Shown here in pieces: positions 38,201 through 45,749 of a stretch of DNA of 64,000 nucleotides. How positions within the stretch are numbered: position 1 is the first letter of the stretch; each line of letters begins with the position of its first letter. The notes beneath the pieces are model-generated. The model worked only from the letters and a program-made list of their open reading frames with translations. It did no database searches and was not told where the DNA came from. Both the position numbers and the translations under genes were made by a program. The DNA is from JABWCQ01 sp964530625 (GTDB lineage: Bacteria; Electryoneota; RPQS01), in the NCBI GenBank assembly GCA_964530625.1, contig CAZHAK010000001.1:270861-334860 (forward strand), in the 5' to 3' direction.

Positions 38201-39442
38201 CAGCTGCCCCGTTGCGGCATTCCACGCGGCAGGCCACACAGCACCGTTAACGCGCGCGACTGGTGTGCCGGAGATACCGGGTCCCAAATCGCCGCGACGG
38301 ACTTTTGCGGAAACAACAATACTTTGCCCAAACGTGAACACGCGATTCTCACCGGGCTGAATGTCATACACTTGCGGCAGCGTATCCAGCGCAATGGTCA
38401 GAAGCGAATTGTTAAACCCTCCGGCCGCGTTGCGCGGATTGTCAGGATCAATCTGCCAATTCGTGCCGTTGATTACAAATTTGTACTCGTTCTCACCCAC
38501 AGGCATCAATACTTCGCCCCACTTGTTACCGTACTGATCAACATTATTAAGCGGCGTCGCGCTGGTGCTCCAGCCGTTAAAAGCTCCGGCAAGATTTAGT
38601 ACCCCGACTTGTCCTGCAAACTGCGCGAAAGCCGAGCGCGGATCATAGCGAAAAATCACGTGTGTGACCTGCGCCGGTGGCGGTTCTTCTAGCAATATAT
38701 TCCAATTCTGACTATTATTATTGTCCCAATTTGATCCGTCAGTGGTCACGTAGTGCACCGAAAAAATTGTATCAAGCGTGCTGAACGTTACCCTGAACAA
38801 ACCATTGCCCATTGCTACCATCGGCGAACGCGCCGCCTGTCCCTGCGCCACCGTTCCCGCAGGCCACATGGATTGCGGTGGCAGTCTCCAGTTGCCGGGC
38901 CCGGATTCATTCACACCCCAATGTAAAATTACATTCGTCGCTCCGTTCGGCAAAGTGCCGGGCACAGCATCGTAGTAAACCGTGATCTGATCGCCCGGTT
39001 CGGGATCGGCAGGCGACCACCACGAAACTATTCCCGCAGTCAAAAACTCAAGCGACCAGTTGTTGCCGTTGTTGGAGTCCCAGTTGTTCCCCCCGTCGGT
39101 GAACACAAATGCGATCAGCTCAACTTCAGGAGTAAAGTCCACAGTAACGGACCAGACTTGATTGCCGCCGTTCACCATCGGACTTTGCAGAGCGATGTTG
39201 TCGGTATGCAGCCGTGAGCCCGCGGGCCAAACTGCTTGCGGCGGAGTGCTCCAGTCTCCGTTTTCGGCGAGAAGTCCCCAGTGCATCCACACTTGCGAAC
39301 CGTTGTCCGGCAACGCTCCGGCAATCGCGTCGTAATAAAACGTTACCACGTCGCCTTGTCGCGGCGCGGCGGGTTCCCACCACGTCGATTGCGCGTAGAG
39401 CGAAGATGCTATAGTCAAGAGCATAGCGGCAAACTTAATCAT
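35231..39442 (-). CDS. T9SS-exported multidomain GH13 alpha-amylase
   Basis: 1403 aa. Signal peptide, then two CBM25-like starch-binding repeats (~20-125, STWWEPAAPRQGDVVTFYYD; ~127-235, SWWSPADPEPGDQITVYYD), a CBM48-like E-set domain (~240-335, GVLNLAGAFNGWSTSATPL), a long beta region (~340-770), a PKD domain (~775-855), and the GH13 barrel (~860-1290). All four GH13 regions are present: DMVINHT, GYRCDVAWG (nucleophile Asp ~1034), LLGEAS (acid/base Glu ~1069), FIENHDE (~1134). The last ~85 residues are a T9SS domain (PYPNPFNPVVTIPF...KKLVLMK). It degrades starch or glycogen outside the cell; products go to the TonB receptor and ABC importer. Confidence 0.92.
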   Translation of the reverse strand: MIKFAAMLLTIASSLYAQSTWWEPAAPRQGDVVTFYYDAIAGALPDNGSQVWMHWGLLAENGDWSTPPQAVWPAGSRLHTDNIALQSPMVNGGNQVWSVTVDFTPEVELIAFVFTDGGNNWDSNNGNNWSLEFLTAGIVSWWSPADPEPGDQITVYYDAVPGTLPNGATNVILHWGVNESGPGNWRLPPQSMWPAGTVAQGQAARSPMVAMGNGLFRVTFSTLDTIFSVHYVTTDGSNWDNNNSQNWNILLEEPPPAQVTHVIFRYDPRSAFAQFAGQVGVLNLAGAFNGWSTSATPLNNVDQYGNKWGEVLMPVGENEYKFVINGTNWQIDPDNPRNAAGGFNNSLLTIALDTLPQVYDIQPGENRVFTFGQSIVVSAKVRRGDLGPGISGTPVARVNGAVWPAAWNAATGQLTLNALPTNVLYAEVTIQAIDSAGRSTTRNLMYGFDDGDGYNVVDARGDRLYSTTESVDLRDFGIYAYSNGDSLEIRPRFFSDLTANSMAIVTITAEAGAYAAIPGLSAEYEVAGLGATGIIIPLLNPASPHFNAAVHNRIHYGAIGTEGAPIRFEATSNALDCFLAVHDLENALGNYQMAWQYTCVSVVAGSQADGYVAEVTSAQGGIDGLEDPDIYDAIFFMAADVEEKMSKNYGLTRRMTLDAPGRGVAAILPQDIGPGVLHTGPLCRILTRGAPTRVATRTIKGRITTGPPLSSVWMLQNGATRPVTMTADSFALAVTLVEGDNLFTLYARDVVGDTGRSAQMNFPLLVDHAPNPNLVVNIGDATIFLDASPSTDPQGNALTYLWEADPDNPAPVTLNGANSVQASFVIPSVHGEYYFDLTVTDTEQNSSRMRTFVRVNENGESAFMNDETAEWVDNAIVYEIFPRSHSASGDLDGITADIPRIAGLGVSAIWMMPIFEGPSDHGYEITDYYTVEQDYGTAEDLHELVATAHSYGIRVILDMVINHTGIGHPFMQDAIRYGRNSFYWDWYDRDGQGNYTYYYDWLSLPNINLNNPEAARYYIDMCRYWVEEFDIDGYRCDVAWGPMQRTPQFWVDWRRELKKIKPEIFLLGEASANDFTILNNRFDITYDWALHHEGQAAFTNMFPAVPSFANLTNLITNFGFPWPQYKNPFRFIENHDESRYVSIKTPAQTKLVSALLLSIPGIPMIYAGQEFGETSQRGLINWGSDPHNMRDHYYRLLQARKLLPAMRTGDFTRIPTDQPTSCYAFSRTGAGMDPVIFGGNFSSTSLQTAITLDAGPLGIHPDSTYFVSELISATNYSVLGSELTTISDMIPAYTGRVWVISDSAISVDANETPAIPRTTELLAPYPNPFNPVVTIPFELAKASRVKLRVFDVLGRETARLADDMMQAGVHEFRWDGSNVSSGIYFVMLQADGVARTKKLVLMK

Positions 39443-39563
39443 ACTGGGTCACCTCATTAGGGCAGGGCGGGGCGCAGACCATTCTCTGCGCCCCGTCCGT
39501 TGTTAAACTTCCGGTCTATCGAATCGCGGCGGCAGGTGTCTCCACCTGCCCCGTTAACCAAGA
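39443..39563. other. Intercistronic region with two hairpins
   Basis: An 11-bp stem (39468-39478/39485-39495, CGGGGCGCAGA) and an 8-bp stem (39531-39538/39543-39550, GGCAGGTG) lie between the starch-binding-protein gene and the amylase gene. Neither has a T-tract on the minus strand, so they more likely protect mRNA ends or attenuate transcription than terminate it. Confidence 0.6.
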
Positions 39564-41090
39564 CTACTTCAGCAGCAGCATCTTGCGTATTGCCGTAAAC
39601 GCGCCGCTCTCAAGCTGATAAAAGTAAACGCCGCTGGAAAGATTGCTGCCGTCAAACGAAACCGTGTGACGGCCCATGCTCATGCGGCCCATATCAATCG
39701 TTCCGACCGTACGGCCTAAGACGTCAAACACTTTCAAGCTGGTCAAATTGCTTTGCGTTAAGTTAAACGCAATCGTCGTGCTCGGGTTGAACGGATTTGG
39801 GAAGTTCTGTTCAAGAGCGAAATCGCTGATGACCGGTACATTGCTATCGTCTGCGTCCGAAATCAAGCACGGCCAGCCGGCATACATAACATCCGGCGAG
39901 CCCCAACAGTCAATATCAAACCGGAAAGTAGGCTCACTGTCATCAAGCGTTCTGTTGTGATTGCGCGCTACGCCCGCTTCAACGTCATACTGGTTAGCGC
40001 CGTATTTGTAAGTGATCTCGCGTGGCGTACCCGCAAGCATAGGTATCGTGACTGCCCAAACGTCGTCACCAGCCGCTAAGTCGCCGTTTGTGCCATTGTC
40101 ATTCAGGAAGTACTCTTGCGCAAAGTTACCCCACGGCCAATTGTTCAGGTAAGGCGATGGCCCCGCGACTTGGATGGATTGAACAGAGAAGACCGTATCG
40201 CCGGTTTGCACGTCAACCACAAAACCCTGATCTGCTAAGCGGCCAAGAAGCGGCGTAATCTCGACTTGGAAAATCACGTCTACATCTTGCGTGATGACGT
40301 CATCGGGACCAACATCGCCATAATAAACAAGGTCGAGCGGCAGCTCGGCATAGCCATTACCATTGGGTGGCGGAAAATTGTCAGGTTCGTCACCGGTAGG
40401 ATCGAATGATCTGTTTACGTTGCCGGGAAGCTGTTCCCAACCCGTACCGTCGTTGACGTCGCCATCGTGAAGAATGACGAATTTGTATTCAGTAGGCGGA
40501 TCAAGAGCAACATCGTCAAACTCAATCCAAGCGGAAAACACACCCGGATTTCCAGTCTCTTCAAAGAGCCGTGTAGCGCCTCCCCACGATCCAATCGCCG
40601 GATGTCCGCCTCGCACGACAATCCAATCCGCTTCCGGTTCGAAGTTATTGGTCAGGATTTGCACAGACATATCAACCTGAAAGAAAACCTCACAGTCAAA
40701 TGCCGCTTGCACGTCACTGAAGAAAACGACTGGCAGCGTGATAGGATCGCTGCCCACGGTAACTTCGCGATCATTTGGCAACGATTCCCAAGTGTCCGTG
40801 CCTTCGTGAACTAAAACAAACTTGTATCCATAGGCGGTGTCTGGGCGAGCGGCAATATCAAACTCCCCAGTATAAATGCCATCGGCATCTCCGTCCGCAA
40901 GGCGGTGCGTGTAGCCCGACCATCCTTGAAATGCTCCGCGAATAAAAACACTATCCGAAGCCGGGACAAAATTCCCCAAGTCCGTTTGCACCGTCATGTT
41001 CACTTGAAAAGTGACCATGGTTGCCGATGCTGGCGCGATGCCAAATGCAATGATCGCGATGAGCACCGTAAAAACTTTTACCTTAAACAT
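39564..41090 (-). CDS. T9SS-exported starch-binding protein with CBM20-like repeats
   Basis: 508 aa from the ATG at 41090, which has AAGGAGG 8 nt before it; the open frame continues 38 codons upstream without a ribosome site. Signal peptide (FTVLIAIIAFGIAPASA). Three related starch-binding modules: ~24-130 (VTFQVNMTVQTDLGNFVPAS, FIRGAFQGWSGYTHRL, YGYKFVLVHEGTDTWE), ~131-255 (VFFQVDMSVQILTNNFEPEA), ~270-400 (VDVIFQVEITPLLGRLADQG). The end is a T9SS domain (QNFPNPFNPSTTIAFNL...RKMLLLK). It has no catalytic domain and probably functions like SusE/SusF, holding polysaccharide at the surface. Confidence 0.85.
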   Translation of the reverse strand: MFKVKVFTVLIAIIAFGIAPASATMVTFQVNMTVQTDLGNFVPASDSVFIRGAFQGWSGYTHRLADGDADGIYTGEFDIAARPDTAYGYKFVLVHEGTDTWESLPNDREVTVGSDPITLPVVFFSDVQAAFDCEVFFQVDMSVQILTNNFEPEADWIVVRGGHPAIGSWGGATRLFEETGNPGVFSAWIEFDDVALDPPTEYKFVILHDGDVNDGTGWEQLPGNVNRSFDPTGDEPDNFPPPNGNGYAELPLDLVYYGDVGPDDVITQDVDVIFQVEITPLLGRLADQGFVVDVQTGDTVFSVQSIQVAGPSPYLNNWPWGNFAQEYFLNDNGTNGDLAAGDDVWAVTIPMLAGTPREITYKYGANQYDVEAGVARNHNRTLDDSEPTFRFDIDCWGSPDVMYAGWPCLISDADDSNVPVISDFALEQNFPNPFNPSTTIAFNLTQSNLTSLKVFDVLGRTVGTIDMGRMSMGRHTVSFDGSNLSSGVYFYQLESGAFTAIRKMLLLK

Positions 41091-41154
41091 GATAGGGTCC
41101 TCCTTGACCGAATCTACTGACAGAAAAAATGGTATCAAAAAAGTGCGAAAATGC

Positions 41155-42177
41155 TTAGTATGAAATCCCCAAAGAATACTTGTATATGGCGTCGAAGCGT
41201 CCAAAGTCTTCGTAAGCCGCGTTCAAAGCGAAGGATGGTCCTCCGCGAGTCTTCAGATTGATACCGAAACCAAGCGTCATACCTTCTTCAGAATCTCGCA
41301 GGAAGAGCGACTTATACCCTGCGCGGAAAAACAACTGCTCTCGAAACGCGTACTCCGCGCCTAAATTAACGGATTCATCGTTGTCATTCGGGTGCAGCGC
41401 CTCGACCGCGCCCGACAAACGGTGTTTCTCGTTTTCAAGAACTTCCATCGCCAACCCGAAGCGCATCGTCAACGGCAGCGGCCATTCGTCCGTGCCGAGA
41501 TGGGCAATGACACTGGCATTATTGCCGTCACGAGTCTGGTCAATATCAAAGAATCGCGCCAAATCACGGCCCGTCATCTGCATCTTGCCGCCGAAATTCG
41601 AGATCGCGATACCGATGCGCATGCCGTTCAAGTCCGTCCGATAAACACTGCCGAGGTCCATCGCCATCGTGGAGGCAGACTCGTGCCAAATCCATTCGCG
41701 AATATATTTACCCGACAAACCTAACTTGAAACGATCCGTGAACTGTCTGCCGTAGCTCATCTGCAAAGCCATACTGCCCGCGCTGAAGAAATATCCCGCG
41801 CCGTCCTGCTCGCTTTGCTGTGTCGTTGTAACTTCCTGATCGGGCATCGTCAATAGCGTCAACTGCGCGCCGAGCGCGTCGTCATGTTGAAGCGGCAGTA
41901 CCGCGCCGATAACGTCATAGCGCAAATCCGTCAGCCAATCCGTATGCACAAGCGAAACCTGAAACTTCTCAATTCCCGCGATTCCCGCAGGATTCCAATA
42001 GAGCGCGGTCGCGTCGTCAGCCATCGCCGTAAATGCTCCGCCCATCCCGACGGCCCGTGCGCCGACCGCGATATTCAAAAACGGCGCGGCAGTCGAGCCG
42101 ACTTTACTGACCGCAAACGAAGAGCTCGAAAAGCATATAAGTACTATGACAAATACGATCATCCTCGTAACAAACAT
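41155..42177 (-). CDS. PorV/PorQ-family outer-membrane protein
   Basis: 340 aa from the ATG at 42177 (AGGA 6 nt upstream). Upstream codons in the same frame only translate a dispersed repeat (see 42178-42285). Signal peptide (MIVFVIVLICFSSSSFAVS), then the family hallmark LNIAVGARAVGMGGAFTAMA and ATALYWNPAGIAG, and repeated beta strands ending in YKYSLGISY: a FadL-like 14-strand barrel. PorV shuttles T9SS cargo from the translocon to the attachment complex. Here it follows a TonB receptor and large surface-protein gene, suggesting a dedicated partner for the exported starch proteins. Confidence 0.85.
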   Translation of the reverse strand: MFVTRMIVFVIVLICFSSSSFAVSKVGSTAAPFLNIAVGARAVGMGGAFTAMADDATALYWNPAGIAGIEKFQVSLVHTDWLTDLRYDVIGAVLPLQHDDALGAQLTLLTMPDQEVTTTQQSEQDGAGYFFSAGSMALQMSYGRQFTDRFKLGLSGKYIREWIWHESASTMAMDLGSVYRTDLNGMRIGIAISNFGGKMQMTGRDLARFFDIDQTRDGNNASVIAHLGTDEWPLPLTMRFGLAMEVLENEKHRLSGAVEALHPNDNDESVNLGAEYAFREQLFFRAGYKSLFLRDSEEGMTLGFGINLKTRGGPSFALNAAYEDFGRFDAIYKYSLGISY

Positions 42178-42285
42178 TGTCATCCTGAACGAAGTAAAGG
42201 ATCTCTCTTGTTCCTTCCTCCGTTCACGGGGAAAGGTTAGAGCCTGCCCTGAACGCAGTGAGGGGATGGGGGTCCGCATATTCAT
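42178..42285. repeat. Dispersed intergenic repeat element (CHPERS-type)
   Basis: The plus strand reads TGTCATCCTGAACGAAGTAA followed by GGATCTCTC, then a CACGGGGAAAGGT segment and GAACGCAGTGAGGGGATGGG. This is a widespread short repeat in bacterial genomes, often mistranslated as CHPERSEGS or RSGQALTFP...SFRMT. It fills the gap between the 1154-aa protein gene and the PorV-like gene and would lengthen the latter by 37 spurious residues if the first ATG were used. Confidence 0.75.
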
Positions 42286-45200
42286 CACTTGATCACCGCA
42301 AATCTTCCCGTCTTTTCACCGTAGGGCGAATCAACATGATAAAGATACACACCATAGGAAATATCCAGTCCGTCCCGCGTGCGCAAGTTCCAATTCTCCG
42401 AGCCGTCGTCGATACCCGCGTCGTGCTCGACAATATTTACCAACTCACCCTTCACAGTATAAATCCGGATCGTACAACGATCAGGTAAATGATTGAACGT
42501 AATCCGCCGCTCACCGCGACCCTCATTAAACGGATTGGACGGCTCCTGCACGTTTGCCGTGACGTAAGGATTCGGATAGACCTTGATGCGATCAAGCCTT
42601 ACAGCATCCGGATTAACTCGCGCCGCACGCGTGTGATGCTCGTAGATGTCGTTGTCCGAGTAGGGCTGATAGAGTTTCAGAATCAGCACGTCCCCGTCAC
42701 CGGGACGAATCGTGTCGCCGGTAGACGGACGCGAAGAAAATTCCGCAATCCACGTCATCACGGTGTCGCTCAGGAAGCAAATCACCTCACCCGGATCAAG
42801 AATGCCGTTGGTCGCTGCAGCAACTTCATCAAACGCGAACGGAATGTACTCGTTTGTATTAAGCGATTTCACTCTGAAATTCACCGGAGTTGCGGGCAGA
42901 ACCAGCAGGTTGAACCAATTGAAATAAGCCGAGGTATCCACGACGTCGCTATGCCACTCTACCTGAAAATCATTCGGAATAGGCTCGCCGACAAGGAACT
43001 GACTGCTATAGTTCGCCAGCCTGAACGAGAAATTGTATAAGTCGTTTTCACCGTCTTCCCAGCCGGAAACCTGCCTGATCAGCTTCACTTCGCGGGGAAC
43101 CGTAAAAAGCGCGCGCTGACCGTCAAAAACTCCTGAAGCGGCAATCCTAAAATAATCGATAGGATCATAACTCCCCGGCGCGACATTGAACAGCGAATCA
43201 TAGTAGTCCGCAAAAGCTGGCGCAAGCGTCAGCAGCCGGTCGTCCGGAACCAGCGGCAAATCAGCCAACACAGTATCCACACCCTCCAACCCGGAACGCA
43301 CCAAAGTATAGGTCGTGAGCGAGTCATCTTCTGTCGCAAACGTGAACCGATAGGTCTGATTGTCCAATACCAGACGGGGATCCACCACCTCAAACCCGAT
43401 GGTGCCTGACGAGAATCCCGAAACATGAGTCACCGGCGAGAAAACCGGATCCTCATAGCCGGCGGCGGGAGCAGTCGGCACCACGACTGCGGTATTGATA
43501 TCGGGCGTTACCGTGCCGGTTTCATCGACGACAATCGTCTTGCTGTTTTCAGCGGGCAGAATTCCCTTTTCAATATCACCGTGGTCGTACGCCACCACCG
43601 CGTAGTAATACGTCTGACCGTTTTCCACCGTGTTGTCTGTCCAAGAGTGCTGCAACCCGGTGTCTTCACCCAAGTAGTAAATAACAGAATTCCTGATAAC
43701 CGGAAAGAACCCCGCGTTTCCGTTATCGAGATCAAACTGCGCGATGGGTTTGTGAAAAACTTTACGCCCGTGCCCGTCTGTAATCGTAAAAATTTCGTTG
43801 AATCCCGGATCCGTTGAGCGATAAATCTTATATCCCTCAAAATCGTATCCCGAAATAGGATCAAAGGACGACTCCGCGATATTGTCCCAATACAACGTAA
43901 CTTTGCCGTCACCCGGAGCAACCCAAATCGTCGGCTTCTCCGGTGGCCGCGCGAAATTATAATTCTCGTCGTAAATCTGCTGAACAGTAACCTTGTTGTC
44001 CGTGATGTCAACCAAGTCCTCGCCGTAGAGCAGCGCCATGGAAAAGCGCTCCGTTTGGCCGGGCCGCAACGGAAAGTAGCCCGCTCCATACACAAAATCC
44101 CCGTCACCGGCAGAATCGGGAATCACACTGAATCGCCCAGGAGTCATTCGGTTCCATAGCGATCCGTCATCGCTCATGCGCAGTGTTCCGGGGTTGAAGA
44201 AATAATCAAACGATGTCAATCCGATCTGATCCGACTCATCAACGTCAGTCTTGTCAAAATGCGGTTCCCCGTTCGTGGGCTCGCCGTCACCTTCACCAAG
44301 GTCGCCCGTGAGCGGTACACCGTCTGCGCCGACGTCGTCAGTCAACGGATCCCAGTCTCCGTCATTGTCAATGCCGTCGTCACGTGCTTCGTCAATGAGT
44401 GGATCAGATAATCCCTGGCCCGTGAAGTAATCCATATAGGCCAGATCACGGTGAATGCTCTGCTCGTCAATCAAACCGTTGAAATTGTCGTCCAATCCGT
44501 TGCCGGGAATCTCCATGACTTGTTGACCTGCAAACAGAAGATGCCGCTCGTCACGAATGAAATACACGAGTGGTCCGTCCGTCGGCATATGAGCAATCGT
44601 TCGCTCGTAAGTCGTGTAGTCGATCAGAATCAAAGCCTCACCCGCGGCAAACACGCGCGGCGCAAGCATCTGTCCAATCACGGGACCGGTTAAGATCGGA
44701 CTCCCCAAGTCTTCGCTGTCTCCGTCGTTGTCAATCCCGTCCAACGGATTGCCGGGAGATTCAAGGTAAGCATATCCAACATAGCCGACATTGCGGGTTT
44801 CAGATACCGGAACCCAACCGCTTGAGCCTTGGTCATCTGAGTCCCAGCTATAAGTGATATCATTTTCCAGATCGAACAAGGCTAAGTCATCGTTCGAGTC
44901 ACCGCGACCGCCGGAAAGCGTGCCGACCACCATGCCAAAAGTTACTTTGTCATACGTGTGCGTGCTGATATTGGTAATCTCATATAGCCAAAAGATGACG
45001 TCTTGTGCCAGGAAGTGCGACCATTGCAGGCCGCGCACCGCGACGCGCAAGCCGAGTCCGCGACGAGCGGTATCCTGAGCGTGCGGATAATAATAGTACA
45101 CTCGGCCCGAGTCGTCAGTCCGTTGGAACCACTCGGCATCGGCGTGATCGTCCATCTGAAAGTAGCATTCCTGATCGGCATTGCTGACATTCTTGCCGAA

Positions 45201-45749
45201 ATAACCGTTCCACGCATTCGGCCAGCCGGGATCCGTCAAGTCTCGCACCCACGCCGGATCTCTGGAGAGTGAATCCGTGATATTCTTATCCGGCCAATAC
45301 CTCGGCCAGGTGTCCGGTTGATTCGACATCGCAACCTTGGGATCCTGCCCCGCGACAGGCGGAGCGGCAAAACCCTTGAGCGGTTCAAACCCCCAGAATG
45401 TTCCGCCGCCCGGGGGCCCGTCAGGACTCGCTCGCGGGCCGTCCGACGTGCAGACGGAGCGAATCAATTCACCGGAGGGATGAACGAACTCAACCCCCAC
45501 TAGCGGCGATACGTCACCGACATATTCATTGCCGGTGCCGATGGGCCATTCACCTGAAATCTCCCCGATGTTACCGACTAATCCGTAATTGTAATAAGTC
45601 GTGCGCACAAGATTTCCGCTCATCACGTTCTTGGCTCGGTTTAGCCTATTGCCGCGATAGTTCCGCATCGAATCCACCTGCGCAAAAGACGGCGCGGCGA
45701 ATGATGCGATGATGGAGAGTAGTATGATATGCTTTGTGAGTGTCTTCAT
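42285..45749 (-). CDS. Large secreted surface protein paired with TonB receptor
   Basis: 1154 aa. Signal peptide MKTLTKHIILLSIIASFAAPSFAQ. Mostly unrecognised beta-rich sequence. A middle region has aspartate-rich turns (DGIDNDGDSEDLG, DDNFNGLIDEQ, DEARDDGIDNDGDWDPLTDD) that resemble calcium-binding type 3 repeats. FN3-like segments follow (~630-760, PEKPTIWVAPGDGKVTLYWD). The C-terminal ~95 residues are a FlgD/T9SS-type domain of a slightly different kind (VYPNPYVTANVQEPSNPFNE ... TGRFAVIK). It overlaps the TonB receptor stop by one base. Receptor, large protein and PorV in this order suggest a lipoprotein-like partner to the receptor in place of SusD (inference). Confidence 0.75.
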   Translation of the reverse strand: MKTLTKHIILLSIIASFAAPSFAQVDSMRNYRGNRLNRAKNVMSGNLVRTTYYNYGLVGNIGEISGEWPIGTGNEYVGDVSPLVGVEFVHPSGELIRSVCTSDGPRASPDGPPGGGTFWGFEPLKGFAAPPVAGQDPKVAMSNQPDTWPRYWPDKNITDSLSRDPAWVRDLTDPGWPNAWNGYFGKNVSNADQECYFQMDDHADAEWFQRTDDSGRVYYYYPHAQDTARRGLGLRVAVRGLQWSHFLAQDVIFWLYEITNISTHTYDKVTFGMVVGTLSGGRGDSNDDLALFDLENDITYSWDSDDQGSSGWVPVSETRNVGYVGYAYLESPGNPLDGIDNDGDSEDLGSPILTGPVIGQMLAPRVFAAGEALILIDYTTYERTIAHMPTDGPLVYFIRDERHLLFAGQQVMEIPGNGLDDNFNGLIDEQSIHRDLAYMDYFTGQGLSDPLIDEARDDGIDNDGDWDPLTDDVGADGVPLTGDLGEGDGEPTNGEPHFDKTDVDESDQIGLTSFDYFFNPGTLRMSDDGSLWNRMTPGRFSVIPDSAGDGDFVYGAGYFPLRPGQTERFSMALLYGEDLVDITDNKVTVQQIYDENYNFARPPEKPTIWVAPGDGKVTLYWDNIAESSFDPISGYDFEGYKIYRSTDPGFNEIFTITDGHGRKVFHKPIAQFDLDNGNAGFFPVIRNSVIYYLGEDTGLQHSWTDNTVENGQTYYYAVVAYDHGDIEKGILPAENSKTIVVDETGTVTPDINTAVVVPTAPAAGYEDPVFSPVTHVSGFSSGTIGFEVVDPRLVLDNQTYRFTFATEDDSLTTYTLVRSGLEGVDTVLADLPLVPDDRLLTLAPAFADYYDSLFNVAPGSYDPIDYFRIAASGVFDGQRALFTVPREVKLIRQVSGWEDGENDLYNFSFRLANYSSQFLVGEPIPNDFQVEWHSDVVDTSAYFNWFNLLVLPATPVNFRVKSLNTNEYIPFAFDEVAAATNGILDPGEVICFLSDTVMTWIAEFSSRPSTGDTIRPGDGDVLILKLYQPYSDNDIYEHHTRAARVNPDAVRLDRIKVYPNPYVTANVQEPSNPFNEGRGERRITFNHLPDRCTIRIYTVKGELVNIVEHDAGIDDGSENWNLRTRDGLDISYGVYLYHVDSPYGEKTGRFAVIK

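Noticed and set aside
41091..41204. 38-codon extension of the starch-binding protein frame
   Set aside because: Overlaps the PorV-like gene and lacks a ribosome site, whereas the ATG at 41090 has AAGGAGG.
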